Under the pieces are notes generated by a model. That model made no database searches and had not been told where the DNA came from. It saw only the letters and a list, made by a program, of their open reading frames with translations. Shown one piece after another: positions 1-8,333 of a stretch of DNA of 64,000 nt. The DNA comes from Lacticaseibacillus jixianensis (GTDB taxonomy: Bacteria; Bacillota; Bacilli; Lactobacillales; Lactobacillaceae). The position numbers and the translations under genes were made by a program. Where the stretch lies: the NCBI RefSeq assembly GCF_003946485.1, contig NZ_RHOJ01000010.1:27832-91831 (forward strand). The letters run 5' to 3'. Every line of letters starts with the position of its first letter. The stretch's first letter is position 1.

Positions 1-170
1 AGCCAAGCGGTAATGGGAATGTTGCCCAGAATCAGGAAGACAGAACCGCTAATAATGGCGGGTAGTGTGAGCACAAGACCATTACGAATCGAGACGAGGT
101 ATTTATTATTGCCAACCTTCGCCATCGGTGGCATGACCTTGGTTTGAAGCCAGTCCATGAAGTTATTCAT
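1..170 (-). CDS. PTS system cellobiose/lactose-family EIIC permease, N-terminal part (cut by window edge)
   Basis: Reading leftward from an ATG at 170-168, the frame stays open to the window edge (56 codons). It begins MNNFMDWLQTKVMPPMAK and continues with NKYLVSIRNGLVLTLPAII, the usual start of membrane EIIC subunits of the lactose/cellobiose PTS family, which carry and phosphorylate a beta-glucoside or disaccharide. A strong ribosome site (AAAGGAG) lies 8 nt before the start. The gene is divergent from the AraC regulator at 291, which probably controls it. A cre-like sequence lies in the shared promoter region. The substrate cannot be told from this fragment. Confidence 0.8.
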   Translation of the reverse strand, partial: MNNFMDWLQTKVMPPMAKVGNNKYLVSIRNGLVLTLPAIISGSVFLILGNIPITAW

Positions 171-210
171 TGTTGCCACTCCTTTGAGTTATTTAAATAC
201 AGCCAAAGCA

Positions 211-224
211 TAAAGCGCTTACAA
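211..224. promoter_or_regulatory. cre-like site (CcpA) between EIIC and AraC genes
   Basis: ATAAAGCGCTTACA resembles the catabolite-response consensus TGNAANCGNTNNCA, with the first two positions off. It sits about 45 bp upstream of the EIIC start, where CcpA repression of a sugar PTS would be expected. Match is imperfect. Confidence 0.4.
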
Positions 225-290
225 ATAAAGCGATAACGGATTAACGATATTTGTTGTACTATTTGGTTGTAAATTATGGGAGGGACAAAT

Positions 291-932
291 ATGGCACAGG
301 GTTTCATGGCGTGGCCAGACGAGCGCTCAGGCATGCAGTCATTTCTAAAAGGCGAGATCAGCGCCTTGCCGGTTGGCCGCCCAATCGGCGTAAAGACAGA
401 TACACTGCGCGAAAAAAAAGACAGCATCATTATGTTTATGGGCTTGTATGCTCGTGAAGCAATTACACTGGGAGTGGCCGAGCAGGATGCCGATCAGCTG
501 TGCCTGCAGTACATCGCAGAGATTGAGGCGGCAGACGATGTTAGCTTCGAAGCCGTGGTCCACCAGGTGCAATGGGGGTTTCGCGACCGTGTATTAAACT
601 CGCGGGCCAACCGGTACTCGCTTCATGTGAACCAGGCGCTCGCTTTTATTGATCAGCATCTATTCACGCGGCTGACGGTGAAGATGGTAGCAGAGTATGC
701 CGGCATCTCAGAACGTCACCTAGGCCAGCTCTTCAGGCGGGAAGTGGGAACGACGCTGACCGTCTACATTACTGATGCGAAGATAACGGCAGCTAAGCGT
801 TTGCTGCGCAGCGATCGGTATACAGTCTCGGAAATTTCCGACATGCTGGGCTACGCTAACGTTTCATATTTCTGCAGTATGTTCAAAAAAACGACAAAAA
901 TATCGCCAAAACAATATGAAGAAGCCTACTAA
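291..932 (+). CDS. AraC-family transcriptional regulator
   Basis: A 213-residue protein. The last ~100 residues (from YSLHVNQALAFID onward) are a double helix-turn-helix AraC/XylS DNA-binding domain, with AEYAGISERHLGQLFRREVG as the first HTH and SEISDMLGYANVSYFCSMFKK as the second. The N-terminal ~110 residues are the putative effector domain and match no cupin motif I can recognise. Start chosen at ATG 291 because GGGAGG (279-284) gives a proper spacing; the ATG at 276 has no upstream site. It is transcribed away from the PTS EIIC gene at the window's left edge and is probably its activator in response to a beta-glucoside. Confidence 0.85.
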   Translation: MAQGFMAWPDERSGMQSFLKGEISALPVGRPIGVKTDTLREKKDSIIMFMGLYAREAITLGVAEQDADQLCLQYIAEIEAADDVSFEAVVHQVQWGFRDRVLNSRANRYSLHVNQALAFIDQHLFTRLTVKMVAEYAGISERHLGQLFRREVGTTLTVYITDAKITAAKRLLRSDRYTVSEISDMLGYANVSYFCSMFKKTTKISPKQYEEAY

Positions 933-966
933 TTGATACCCTTTAGCGAATATTGGTAAGCACAAA

Positions 967-1010
967 AAACGCCCGCAGTCAGAAAGTTTACTTCCGGCTA
1001 CAGGCGTTCA
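967..1010 (-). terminator. Probable rho-independent terminator of the tyrosine phosphatase gene
   Basis: On the minus strand an imperfect stem AACGCC...GGCGTT is followed by a run of six T. It lies downstream of the minus-strand gene ending at 1154. The loop is long, so the call is moderate. Confidence 0.45.
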
Positions 1011-1153
1011 TGCTTTTGATCGTTAAAGGGATAAGTGAAGTCAGACCGCTATCTTGACTGAGTGGGTTTAGCCAAATGCTCTATTTACTTTTATCACTGC
1101 AGCCTAGGCATCCTCAGACGTTTTTGGATCATACCCAATTATGACGCCCTCAG

Positions 1154-1939
1154 TTATTCCAGGTACAGTCGCCGCAGGTCCGCGATCTCACTGACCGAAA
1201 GCGCCAAGTGCCGCATGGCGTACTGGCCCCAGCCGCCGTACTTCTTGACCACCGTCTGCACGGCGGCAAAGTAGCTGTCGTCGGCGGGCTGCGAGTTCAT
1301 GCCCGTCACCATGCGGTCGGCCATGGGCAGGTCGGCGGCGGCCTGATTACCTTTGAAGCGGTCCATCAGGATGTCGTTGGTGACGATGTAGTCCTGATGG
1401 GCCACTTTTTCCGGCACGCCCAGCAGCCCTTCGATCAGCATCGCGACTACGCCGGTGCGGTCCTTGCCGGCAAAGCAGTGAAACAGGGTCGCGCCGGTTT
1501 CGTCCGCCACCAGCAGTTGGATAACGCGGCGCAGCATTTTCGCGGTGCGCGGGTCGGTCGCCATGTACAGGTAAGAGAGCCGGGCCAGCTTGAACTTCTC
1601 GGCCGTCGTGGCGCCGCGAAACTCCTCCTGGAAGTGAGGATGGTCCGCGAACGGGTACAGCGAGAGGTTGTGGTAGGCGACCCCGGGCAGTTTCACGTCC
1701 GGCGCGGTGGTCGAGTTGTCGGCCTGGCGCAAGTCGAGGTCCTGGTTGAGCCCGACTTCCAGCATGTGCGCCTGCACCGCGCGCGGCATGAAGGTGATGA
1801 GTCCGGAGCGATACAGCCGGTGGCGGCGGATGGTGCGCCCGTCCTTGGTGTGGTAGCCGCCCATGTCGCGCAAATTAATGGTGCCCGTCAGCGCGATCAG
1901 ATGTCCATTGCTTTCTGTGATAAAACTCCGCCTCCTCAT
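1154..1939 (-). CDS. Tyrosine-protein phosphatase (DSP-like, HCxxGKDRTG)
   Basis: A 261-residue protein. The N-terminal NLRDMGGYHTKDGRTIRRHRL segment and the catalytic loop HCFAGKDRTGV are those of the bacterial tyrosine/lipid phosphatase family (LipA/LmPTP-like, Pfam Y_phosphatase3), in which the Cys is the nucleophile and the Arg binds phosphate. It probably dephosphorylates protein tyrosine or phosphoinositides; the real substrate is unknown. The start is uncertain. An extended -10 (TGC TACACT, 1950-1955) would place transcription only about 4 nt before ATG 1939, and the only GGAGG-like sequence is inside codons 1-4. The mRNA may therefore be nearly leaderless. The longer reading to 1993 has no ribosome site and overlaps that promoter. 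Confidence 0.8.
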   Translation of the reverse strand: MRRRSFITESNGHLIALTGTINLRDMGGYHTKDGRTIRRHRLYRSGLITFMPRAVQAHMLEVGLNQDLDLRQADNSTTAPDVKLPGVAYHNLSLYPFADHPHFQEEFRGATTAEKFKLARLSYLYMATDPRTAKMLRRVIQLLVADETGATLFHCFAGKDRTGVVAMLIEGLLGVPEKVAHQDYIVTNDILMDRFKGNQAAADLPMADRMVTGMNSQPADDSYFAAVQTVVKKYGGWGQYAMRHLALSVSEIADLRRLYLE

Positions 1940-1989
1940 GGTCGCTTTTAGTGTAGCATGCGCGCGGCCAGGCGGCGGGGGAGAATTGG

Positions 1990-2343
1990 TCAATTGCCGC
2001 CGTGGGGATCGAACGGCGAGATTTTCTTCAGGGTCTCGCGGGGGAAAATACTGCCGCGGCGGGTGAGCTCGACCCAGTAGGTGACGCCGTTGAGCTTCAT
2101 GGCGTAGGCGGCAGTCTTGCCGTCGCCCTGATTGTCGGAGTCAAGCACGACGCGGTAGGAGTCCGCCTCAAGGGCGCGGGCCGTGTGCGGATCAGTGTAG
2201 CGGGTCAACACGACGTTCGGGTCGTTCAGCGTCTTCAGGGTGGTGCGGCGCGCGGAAAAATCCGGCCAGAGCCAAAGGCCAAAGCCGATCGCGACCAAGA
2301 CAATCACCGTGGTCCCACCCAGCAGCAGTTTTTTTAACATCAT
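1990..2343 (-). CDS. Small membrane-anchored protein of unknown function
   Basis: A 117-residue protein: a Lys-containing N terminus, one strongly hydrophobic segment (about residues 5-25, LLLGGTTVIVLVAIGFGLWLW), then a soluble outward domain of ~90 residues containing NGVTYWVELTRR. It has no lipobox. It is probably secreted and anchored by its N-terminal helix. I do not recognise the soluble part. It lies 50 bp upstream of the tyrosine phosphatase on the same strand and may be co-transcribed with it. The start could also be ATG 2340; GGGGGCGAGG serves as ribosome site. Confidence 0.65.
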   Translation of the reverse strand: MMLKKLLLGGTTVIVLVAIGFGLWLWPDFSARRTTLKTLNDPNVVLTRYTDPHTARALEADSYRVVLDSDNQGDGKTAAYAMKLNGVTYWVELTRRGSIFPRETLKKISPFDPHGGN

Positions 2344-2481
2344 CCTCGCCCCCATCCCTGTTTGTACTACTAGATTAGCATGAGGCCGGCTTTTTAACGG
2401 TTAAGTGTCCGTTAAGACTGTCACCCGCTTTCAAAGTGGGGTAAGATTCTCTTTGTGATATATACCTGAGGAGTTGAGGAC

Positions 2482-3000
2482 ATGAATAGTGCAGAACGTC
2501 AGGCCCAAATCGGGATGCAGCTGAGTACGGCGGAGAAGCCGATCACTGCAACGAGTTTTGCCGAGCAGTTTGGCGTGTCGCGGCAGACCGTGGTGGGCGA
2601 TATTGCGCTGATGCGGGCGCGCGGCGAGGACCTTGTCGCCACGCCGCGGGGCTACATGTACGTGAAAGAGACGCGCCACCAGGCCGTGATCGTGTGCCGG
2701 CATGAGCCAGCGCAGGCCGGCGATGAGATGAGCCGGATCGTAGACAACGGCGGCGCCCTGCTTGACGTCATCGTTGACCACCCGCTGTACGGCCAGCTGC
2801 GCGGTGAGCTGCAGATCCGCACCCACGCCGAGATCAACCTGTTTCTCGGCCGGATGAAGAAGAACCAGGGCAAGATGCTGTCTGAGCTCACCGATGGGGT
2901 GCATTTGCACACCATCGCTTACGAGACGCCAGACCAGCTGACGGCCATCAAGGACGCCCTGCGCAAAGCCGGTTACCTTTATGAAGAGACGAGTCGTTAG
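2482..3000 (+). CDS. niaR: NiaR-type niacin-responsive transcriptional repressor (HTH + 3H domain)
   Basis: A 172-residue protein. Residues ~5-60 form a winged HTH (ITATSFAEQFGVSRQTVVGDIALMRARG) and residues ~75-170 a 3H domain with the histidine positions VDHPLYGQLRGEL and VHLHTI, which bind metal and nicotinic acid. This architecture is that of B. subtilis NiaR (YrxA), the repressor of NAD synthesis and niacin uptake. No nad or niacin transport gene is adjacent, so the target is elsewhere or the gene itself. A good ribosome site (GAGGAGTTGAGG) precedes ATG 2482. The following lipoprotein gene overlaps its 3' end. Confidence 0.88.
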   Translation: MNSAERQAQIGMQLSTAEKPITATSFAEQFGVSRQTVVGDIALMRARGEDLVATPRGYMYVKETRHQAVIVCRHEPAQAGDEMSRIVDNGGALLDVIVDHPLYGQLRGELQIRTHAEINLFLGRMKKNQGKMLSELTDGVHLHTIAYETPDQLTAIKDALRKAGYLYEETSR

Positions 3001-3487
3001 GCCTAAGGTGAAAAGCAAAAGCGGTCGGGTGCTGGCCGGGTGGCTGTGCACCCTACTGCTCATTTTTGGGCTGGCGGCCTGCAGCCAGGCGACGCGCAAG
3101 ACCGTGTTCGTCAAAACGGCTGGCGGGGAGAAAACCACGCTGGCCTTTTACACTAAGGGCAATAACGATCAGGTCGCCAAGCAAGTCACGACCCTGGACA
3201 TCGACATGGCCAAGGTGATGGGCAAACGCGATGCCCGCACGCTGGCCCGCGGCTGGCGCGTGATGCAGGCCGACGCCAAGGCGCACGCGCGGCTGCGCGG
3301 GGTCAAGGCGACAGTGACCCGCGCCGGCAAAATGGTTCACGAGGTGATCACCGTCGATGCGAGGCGCGTGGATTTTGCCAAACTGGCGAAGGTGGACGGC
3401 CAGGAGCTGATCACCAAGACTGACCACATCAGCCTGGATAACGTGAAGCATACACTTAAGGGTGATGGGTACCGAGAAGTTAAGTAG
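2981..3487 (+). CDS. Lipoprotein, DUF1307/YehR-like
   Basis: A 168-residue protein with a basic N terminus, a hydrophobic signal segment and the lipobox LAAC (about residues 31-34), so it should be lipid-anchored outside the membrane. The mature part (TRKTVFVKTAGGEKTTLAFYTKG onward) resembles the DUF1307/YehR lipoproteins, whose role is not established. It overlaps the end of niaR by 20 nt, suggesting translational coupling. A GTG at 3008 is an alternative start that still keeps the signal peptide. A rho-independent terminator follows directly. Confidence 0.72.
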   Translation: MKRRVVRPKVKSKSGRVLAGWLCTLLLIFGLAACSQATRKTVFVKTAGGEKTTLAFYTKGNNDQVAKQVTTLDIDMAKVMGKRDARTLARGWRVMQADAKAHARLRGVKATVTRAGKMVHEVITVDARRVDFAKLAKVDGQELITKTDHISLDNVKHTLKGDGYREVK

Positions 3488-3488
3488 C

Positions 3489-3516
3489 GGGGCGGCGCGG
3501 TGGGCCGCCTTTTTTG
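3489..3516 (+). terminator. Rho-independent terminator after niaR-lipoprotein operon
   Basis: GGCGGC / GCCGCC stem followed by TTTTTT, 2 nt after the lipoprotein stop codon. Confidence 0.85.
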
Positions 3517-3547
3517 TGTCGGCGGGGGTGGGCTGAACGCCCCGACT

Positions 3548-3861
3548 CAGTGCGCGAACCCTCCGCAGCCGGTAGTTGCGCTCCGGGTTCGCAACGCCCG
3601 AGCATCTAGCTACGGCCACAGCTTCACCTGCTGCGCAGGCAAAGCTGCGACTTATGATCAGCCTGTAGCCATTCATGGAGTACAGGCTGACATGCGTAGC
3701 GGCTAGCTGTCGGGCTAAGTGCGCGAACCCTCCGCAGCCTGTAGTTGCGATCGGGTAAGCAACGGCGGCGTGTCTAGCTACGGCCACAGCTTCACCTGCT
3801 GCGCAGGCAAAGCTGCGACCTAGGCTAGCCATCCGCCTAAGTGCGCTTACCCTCGCAGCCT
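3548..3861 (+). repeat. CIP element array: arm stub plus two copies (3571-3740, 3741-3861)
   Basis: Two head-to-tail copies of the window's structured repeat fill the gap between the lipoprotein terminator and gdpP. Bases 3548-3570 are a separate copy of the 3' arm. Copy 1 has outer arms GGGTTCGC / GCGAACCC and second helix GCCCGA / TCGGGC. Copy 2 has the outer arm GGGTAAGC against GCTTACCC, and GGCGG against CCGCC. Both apical stems are of the second type (TTCACCTGC..GCAGGCAAAG). Copy 1 carries an extra internal hairpin at 3659-3689 (CAGCCTGTA / TACAGGCTG). The gdpP promoter must lie downstream of, or be read through, these copies. Confidence 0.85.
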
Positions 3862-3937
3862 GGGCTTAATAATATGTTAAACTATAAGGGCATATCAGAG
3901 CGATTAGCAGTATTGCGAAAGCGAGTTAGCGAGGATT

Positions 3938-5944
3938 ATGAAAAAACTATTTGAGAAGATTACGCTGCCGTCGTTCTTAGAGGATACGCGGCTGCGGTAT
4001 CTGGCGCTGGTGATGACCGGACTGGCCGTCGTTGACGTCATCATTGCCCTATTTATCAAGCCCTGGCTGGGGCTTCTTCTATTTGTGTTCCTGCTCGGCC
4101 TAGTCGTTGCCACCTTCTTTGCGCTTGAGCGGATCACCGAGTCGACGACCAAGTACATTTCCGACCTGTCCTACCGCATCAAACGCGGCGAGCAGGAAGC
4201 CTTGATCAAGATGCCGGTGGGAATCCTGATTTTCGACCAGAAGATGAACATCGAATGGGCCAACCCTTACCTGCTTCAGTACTTCCAGGACGAGGACATC
4301 CTGGGGCGGCCGCTGGAAGCCATCGACCCGGAGCTGGCCAAAGTCATCGCCGCGCACCAGGATGATTCGGCGCTGTCCGAGGTCCACTGGGGCGGCCACG
4401 ACTTTGATCTGACCGTGCAAAAGGCCATCGGGGTCGCTTACCTGATGGATATTACCAAGTACGCGCAGATCGAGGCCAAGGCGGAGGGCGAGCGCATCGC
4501 CATTGGCCAGGTCTTCCTGGACAACTACGACGAGGTCACCCAGACGATGGACGACCAGGCGACCACCAACCTGAATTCCTACGTGACCAACCAGATGAGT
4601 GATTGGGCCAATAAATTTGGCATGTTCGTCAAGCGCGTCGCTAGCGACCGCTTCCTGATGATCGCCTACATGCGCTCACTGGAAGCCGTCGAGGCGGATA
4701 AGTTTAAAATTTTGGACACGATCCGCACCGAGACTTCCAAGCAGAACTATCCGCTGACCCTGTCCGTGGGGATCGCGTATGGGGATGCCGACTTGGCGCA
4801 GCTGGCCGTGACCTCGCAGTCCAACCTGGATCTGGCGCTGGGCCGCGGCGGCGATCAGGTCGTCGTTCGTGAGAAGGATGGGCAGGCCCGCTTTTACGGG
4901 GGGAAGACCAACCCGATGGAAAAGCGGACCCGCGTGCGGGCGCGCATGATCTCCCAGGCACTGCAGGAGCTGTTCAAGCAGACGGATAAAATATTCGTCG
5001 TCGGCCACGACCGGCCCGACATGGATGCCATTGGCGCCAGCTTGGGCATTCGCCGCATCGCGCAGATGAACGGCAAGGACTGCTACGTCGTGATCAATCC
5101 CGAGCACCTGCACTCCGACGTCGAACGCCTGATGGGCGCCGTCGGCAAGGACCCGGACATCGGCAACGCCATCGTCACGCCGGAAGCGGCGCTGACCGAG
5201 GCGACCGACAGCTCGCTGTTGATCCTGGTCGACCACTCGAAGCGGTCGATCACGGCGGCCCCGGCGCTGTTCGACCGCCTGGCGACGCGCACGGTGATCA
5301 TTGACCACCACCGCCGCGGCGAGGAGTTTCCTGAAGACCCGATGCTGGTTTACATTGAGCCGTACGCCAGCTCGACGTGTGAGCTGATCACCGAGATGTT
5401 CGAGTACCAGCCCAAGGGCGTGGCAAGCCTGGGCAAGCTTGAGGCGACGGCGATGCTGGCGGGGATCACGGTCGACACGCACAACTTTTCCATGCGCACC
5501 GGGACCCGCACGTTCGACGCGGCGTCCTACCTGCGCAGCATGGGCGCCGATCCGCAGATGACGCAGGCCTTTTTGAAGGAGAACGTCGACTCGTACATCC
5601 AGAAGAACCACCTCATTGACACGATTGAAATGATCGCGCCAACTATGGCATTATGTACGGGTGAAGAAACCAAGGCGTACGATCCCGTCATCGCGGCGCA
5701 GGCGGCCGACACCCTGCTGTCTTTGAATGGCATTCAGGCCAGCTTCGTGATCACGCGGCGCGAGGGCAACAAGGTCGGCATCTCGGCTCGCAGCTTGGGC
5801 AACGTCAACGTCCAGCTCATCATGGAGAAGCTCGGCGGGGGCGGCCACCTGAACAATGCGGCCACCCAGCTGGACGGCAAGACGATCGCCCAGGCGAAGG
5901 CGCTGCTGGAAGACGCCATCAAGACAGAGGCAGAAGAAAACTAG
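3938..5944 (+). CDS. gdpP: Cyclic-di-AMP phosphodiesterase GdpP (DHH family, membrane bound)
   Basis: A 668-residue protein, close to the usual ~655-670. Two membrane helices (about residues 20-62), a PAS-like segment (~70-160), a degenerate GGDEF domain (~170-310) and a DHH-DHHA1 phosphodiesterase (~345-660). Visible catalytic motifs are [11 protein letters not shown] (~355), [17 protein letters not shown] (~455) and the DHHA1 motif [10 protein letters not shown] (~635). It hydrolyses c-di-AMP to pApA at the membrane, tuning osmolyte and wall homeostasis. It is followed after 13 nt by rplI, the standard gdpP-rplI-dnaB order. The AGCGAGG sequence precedes ATG 3938. Confidence 0.97.
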   Translation: MKKLFEKITLPSFLEDTRLRYLALVMTGLAVVDVIIALFIKPWLGLLLFVFLLGLVVATFFALERITESTTKYISDLSYRIKRGEQEALIKMPVGILIFDQKMNIEWANPYLLQYFQDEDILGRPLEAIDPELAKVIAAHQDDSALSEVHWGGHDFDLTVQKAIGVAYLMDITKYAQIEAKAEGERIAIGQVFLDNYDEVTQTMDDQATTNLNSYVTNQMSDWANKFGMFVKRVASDRFLMIAYMRSLEAVEADKFKILDTIRTETSKQNYPLTLSVGIAYGDADLAQLAVTSQSNLDLALGRGGDQVVVREKDGQARFYGGKTNPMEKRTRVRARMISQALQELFKQTDKIFVVGHDRPDMDAIGASLGIRRIAQMNGKDCYVVINPEHLHSDVERLMGAVGKDPDIGNAIVTPEAALTEATDSSLLILVDHSKRSITAAPALFDRLATRTVIIDHHRRGEEFPEDPMLVYIEPYASSTCELITEMFEYQPKGVASLGKLEATAMLAGITVDTHNFSMRTGTRTFDAASYLRSMGADPQMTQAFLKENVDSYIQKNHLIDTIEMIAPTMALCTGEETKAYDPVIAAQAADTLLSLNGIQASFVITRREGNKVGISARSLGNVNVQLIMEKLGGGGHLNNAATQLDGKTIAQAKALLEDAIKTEAEEN

Positions 5945-5957
5945 AGGAGGCCATCTT

Positions 5958-6413
5958 ATGAAGGTAATTTTTACGCAGGACGTACGAGGCAAGGGCAACC
6001 GGGGCGAGGTCAAGGAAGTCCCAGATGGCTACGCGCAGAACTTCTTGATCAAAAACGGGAAGGCGAAGCTGGCCACTCCGCAGGCAATGAGCGCCCTGCG
6101 CGGTCAGCAGAAGCTCGAAGAGAAGAAGGAAGCCGAGCACCGCGCTGAGGCCGAGGCCATCAAGGCCAAGCTGGAGGACGATAAGACGGTCGTGCAGATC
6201 CAAAGCAAGGCCGGCGAGGACGCCCGCCTGTTCGGCTCGATCCCGAGCAAGCAGATCGCGCAGGCCCTGGAGAAGCAGTACCAGATCACGGTCGACAAGC
6301 GCAAGATGGACCTGCCGGAGCCGATCAAGGCGCTCGGCTACCGCAACGTCACCGTGCACCTGTACCCAGGCGTGGACGCGCGGATCCGCGTTCACATCAC
6401 GCCGCTGAAGTAG
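5958..6413 (+). CDS. rplI: 50S ribosomal protein L9
   Basis: 151 residues, starting [20 protein letters not shown], the N-terminal rRNA-binding domain of L9 with its GKGxxGEVKEV signature. A long central helix and a C-terminal domain ending HVHITPLK-like (VRVHITPLK) follow. Start ATG 5958 is preceded by GAGGAGG at 5944-5950. It is co-transcribed with gdpP and precedes dnaB, but a convergent toxin/antitoxin locus has been inserted between rplI and dnaB. Confidence 0.97.
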   Translation: MKVIFTQDVRGKGNRGEVKEVPDGYAQNFLIKNGKAKLATPQAMSALRGQQKLEEKKEAEHRAEAEAIKAKLEDDKTVVQIQSKAGEDARLFGSIPSKQIAQALEKQYQITVDKRKMDLPEPIKALGYRNVTVHLYPGVDARIRVHITPLK

Positions 6414-6437
6414 TGGCGGCGGTGTTGCTGACCATGC

Positions 6438-6443
6438 TATAAT
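6438..6443 (+). promoter_or_regulatory. Extended -10 promoter of the antitoxin-like sRNA
   Basis: TGC followed by TATAAT (perfect -10, extended). No good -35 is visible at 17 bp, as is common with extended -10 promoters. It would start transcription near 6450. Confidence 0.6.
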
Positions 6444-6449
6444 AAAAAC

Positions 6450-6568
6450 ACAAAAGGCGCCGTGCTCGAACACGACGCCCCTGGAGCGCCCGCCGTTGGT
6501 ACCGGTGGTCACCTTAAGACTTTGGTTTTACTCGCAGTCGTTCGGCTATCGCCGGGCGGCTATTTTTT
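6450..6568 (+). ncRNA. RatA/SR4-like antisense antitoxin sRNA of a type I toxin locus
   Basis: An RNA of about 119 nt is bounded by the extended -10 at 6438 and a rho-independent terminator (stem AGTCGTTCGGC / GCCGGGCGGCT at 6536-6560, then T6). Its 5' end folds into a stem GGCGCCGTG / CACGACGCC. It converges on the minus-strand toxin ORF (6560-6646) and is complementary to that gene's 3' end and 3' UTR. This is the arrangement of txpA/ratA and bsrG/SR4. Boundaries are inferred from motifs only. Confidence 0.6.
6451..6476 (-). terminator. Terminator of the TxpA-like toxin mRNA
   Basis: On the minus strand the same GGCGTCGTG / CACGGCGCC stem that forms the sRNA 5' hairpin is followed by TTTTGTGTTTTT. 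The toxin mRNA would thus end just past the sRNA start and overlap the whole sRNA. Confidence 0.5.
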
Positions 6569-6646
6569 ACGGTTCTTGTCGGAAACAACGAAAGCAATCA
6601 GCATACCGAATTGAAACAGCAGCGTCAAGACTTCGAATGTATTCAC
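6560..6646 (-). CDS. Putative holin-like type I toxin (TxpA/BsrG family), 28 aa
   Basis: A GTG start at 6646-6644 (GGAG 6 nt upstream) opens a 28-residue ORF whose core is NTFEVLTLLFQFGMLIAFVV followed by SDKNRKK. One amphipathic/hydrophobic helix with a short polar N terminus and a basic C-terminal tail is the layout of the 'putative holin-like toxin' peptides of Firmicutes, which damage the membrane when over-produced. It is too short for usual ORF callers. The GTG overlaps the stop codon of a 12-codon leader ORF (GTGA), so its translation is probably coupled. A convergent sRNA overlaps the mRNA 3' region. Confidence 0.68.
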   Translation of the reverse strand: MNTFEVLTLLFQFGMLIAFVVSDKNRKK

Positions 6647-6681
6647 GCGTTCTCCGTTCTGGAGGACAACCAAAATAGCAT
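6643..6681 (-). CDS. Leader ORF overlapping the toxin start (12 codons)
   Basis: ATG 6681 lies 8 nt after a consensus GGAGG and encodes MLFWLSSRTENA, ending in TGA that overlaps the toxin GTG by two bases. A strong ribosome site on a short out-of-frame leader suggests translational coupling as a control layer for the toxin. Whether the peptide itself matters is unknown. Confidence 0.45.
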   Translation of the reverse strand: MLFWLSSRTENA

Positions 6682-6737
6682 AGGCATCACCTCCGATTTG
6701 AGTCTAAAAGGTGAGCCACCGCACGGCGGGCTGATGT

Positions 6738-6743
6738 AGAATA
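6738..6743 (-). promoter_or_regulatory. Extended -10 promoter of the TxpA-like toxin
   Basis: Minus strand: TGC TATTCT with TTCGCA 17 bp upstream as a weak -35. It lies about 55 bp before the leader ORF. The 5' UTR holds a GC-rich hairpin. Confidence 0.5.
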
Positions 6744-6938
6744 GCATGATTGCACGGTTCTGCGAATCATAGCAGGTGTCATTTAATCGCGGTCTAATCC
6801 TCAGAGGCCACAACCATCAGACAGCGGCAAGTGCAGAGGCCTACCCGGCTTTTTGGCCGCGCAGTCTTGTTGCTAAACCCCTCAGCGTAAACTAAACTGT
6901 ATAAGATACTGAAGTCAGAAGAAAAGGAGCCAGCGAGC

Positions 6939-8333
6939 ATGGATAATCAGATCCGGCGCATGCCGCCGCAAAATATCGAAGCCGAAGCGGCCGTCCTCGG
7001 CGGCATTTTCCTCTCACCCAGCACGTTGGCTTCGGCCGAGGAGTACTTGGTGCCCGAGGACTTCTATAAGCGCGCCAATCAGCTGGTGTTCGCCGCGATG
7101 TCGGATCTGTCGCTCAACGAGCAGGGCATCGATGCGGTCACGGTCAAGAATTACCTGGATGACCACAACCAGCTGGACGACGTGGGCGGGCTGCCGTATT
7201 TGGCCGAACTGGCCGATGCCGTGCCGACCGCGGCTAACGTGGTCTATTACGCGAAGATCGTCGCGGAAAAGGCCCAGCTGCGCCGGTTGATCGATGCCGC
7301 CGAGACCATCATTCAGCAGAGCTACGAGGAGCCCAGCGACGTACCGGCCCTGATGGAAGACGCCGAGACCGCGATCATGAAGGTCAACGACGGCAATCAG
7401 CAAGGCGGTTTTCGCCAGATCAAGGACGTGCTGCTGGACAGCATGGCCGAGGTCGACAAGCTGTCGCAAGGCGATCAGACCATCACCGGCCTGCCGACCG
7501 GCTTCAAGGCACTGGATGAGATCACGACCGGGCTGCACGACGACGAGCTGATCATTTTGGCAGCGCGCCCGGCGGTCGGGAAGACGGCGTTCGTGCTGAA
7601 CGTGGCGCAGAACGTCGGCACCAAGACACCGAAGACCGTCGCGATGTTTTCCCTGGAAATGGGGGCAGAGTCGCTGGTCAACCGCATGCTGTGTGCGGAG
7701 GGTAACATCAATTCGCAGCACCTGCGCACCGGCCAGCTGACACCGGACGAGTGGCAGAGCCTGGTGGTGGCGATGGGCAGCCTGAGCAACGCCTCGATCT
7801 ACATCGACGACACCCCGGGGATGCGCGTGGCCCAGATCCGCTCCGAGTGCCTGAAGCTCCAGAAGGAAAAAGAGCATACCGACAACCCGCTGGGGCTGGT
7901 CGTCATCGACTACCTGCAGCTGATCGAAGGTTCCGGCGAAAACCGCCAGCAGGAAGTCTCCGCGATCTCGCGGCAGCTGAAAAAACTGGCCAAGGAGTTG
8001 CACTGCCCGGTCATCGCGCTGTCGCAGCTGTCCCGTGGCGTCGAACAGCGCCAGGACAAGCGGCCGGTGCTGTCGGATATTCGTGAATCCGGCTCGATCG
8101 AGCAGGACGCGGACATCGTGGCGTTCCTGTACCGGGAGGACTACTACCGCGACGGGGAAGACAGCGACGATAGTGATGACAACGGCGGCGGTCAGGGCGG
8201 CGGCGACGAGCCGGACGTCGGCCCGGTGGAAGTCATCATCGAAAAGAACCGCTCAGGCGCCCGCGGCACGGTGAAGCTGCTGTTCGTCAAGTCTTACAAC
8301 AAGTTCAGCTCACTGGCGCCGATGCAAGAATAA
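6939..8333 (+). CDS. dnaB: Replicative DNA helicase DnaB
   Basis: 464 residues. An N-terminal DnaB domain (~8-110) is followed by a RecA-like helicase core with Walker A ARPAVGKTAF (~208), Walker B VVIDYLQLI (~320), the SQLSRGVE arginine-finger region and SDIRESGSIEQDAD. It unwinds DNA at the replication fork as a hexamer. An acidic, glycine-rich insert (about residues 405-428, with EDSDDSDDNGGGQGGG) sits between the last core strand and the C-terminal IIEKNRSGARG motif. An insert here is common in DnaB but is unusually long and acidic. GGAG precedes ATG 6939. A CIP element begins directly after the stop. Confidence 0.97.
   Translation: MDNQIRRMPPQNIEAEAAVLGGIFLSPSTLASAEEYLVPEDFYKRANQLVFAAMSDLSLNEQGIDAVTVKNYLDDHNQLDDVGGLPYLAELADAVPTAANVVYYAKIVAEKAQLRRLIDAAETIIQQSYEEPSDVPALMEDAETAIMKVNDGNQQGGFRQIKDVLLDSMAEVDKLSQGDQTITGLPTGFKALDEITTGLHDDELIILAARPAVGKTAFVLNVAQNVGTKTPKTVAMFSLEMGAESLVNRMLCAEGNINSQHLRTGQLTPDEWQSLVVAMGSLSNASIYIDDTPGMRVAQIRSECLKLQKEKEHTDNPLGLVVIDYLQLIEGSGENRQQEVSAISRQLKKLAKELHCPVIALSQLSRGVEQRQDKRPVLSDIRESGSIEQDADIVAFLYREDYYRDGEDSDDSDDNGGGQGGGDEPDVGPVEVIIEKNRSGARGTVKLLFVKSYNKFSSLAPMQE

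Noticed and set aside
1208..1951. 247-codon plus-strand ORF opposite the phosphatase
   Set aside because: Shadow of the phosphatase gene; no ribosome site, biased composition.
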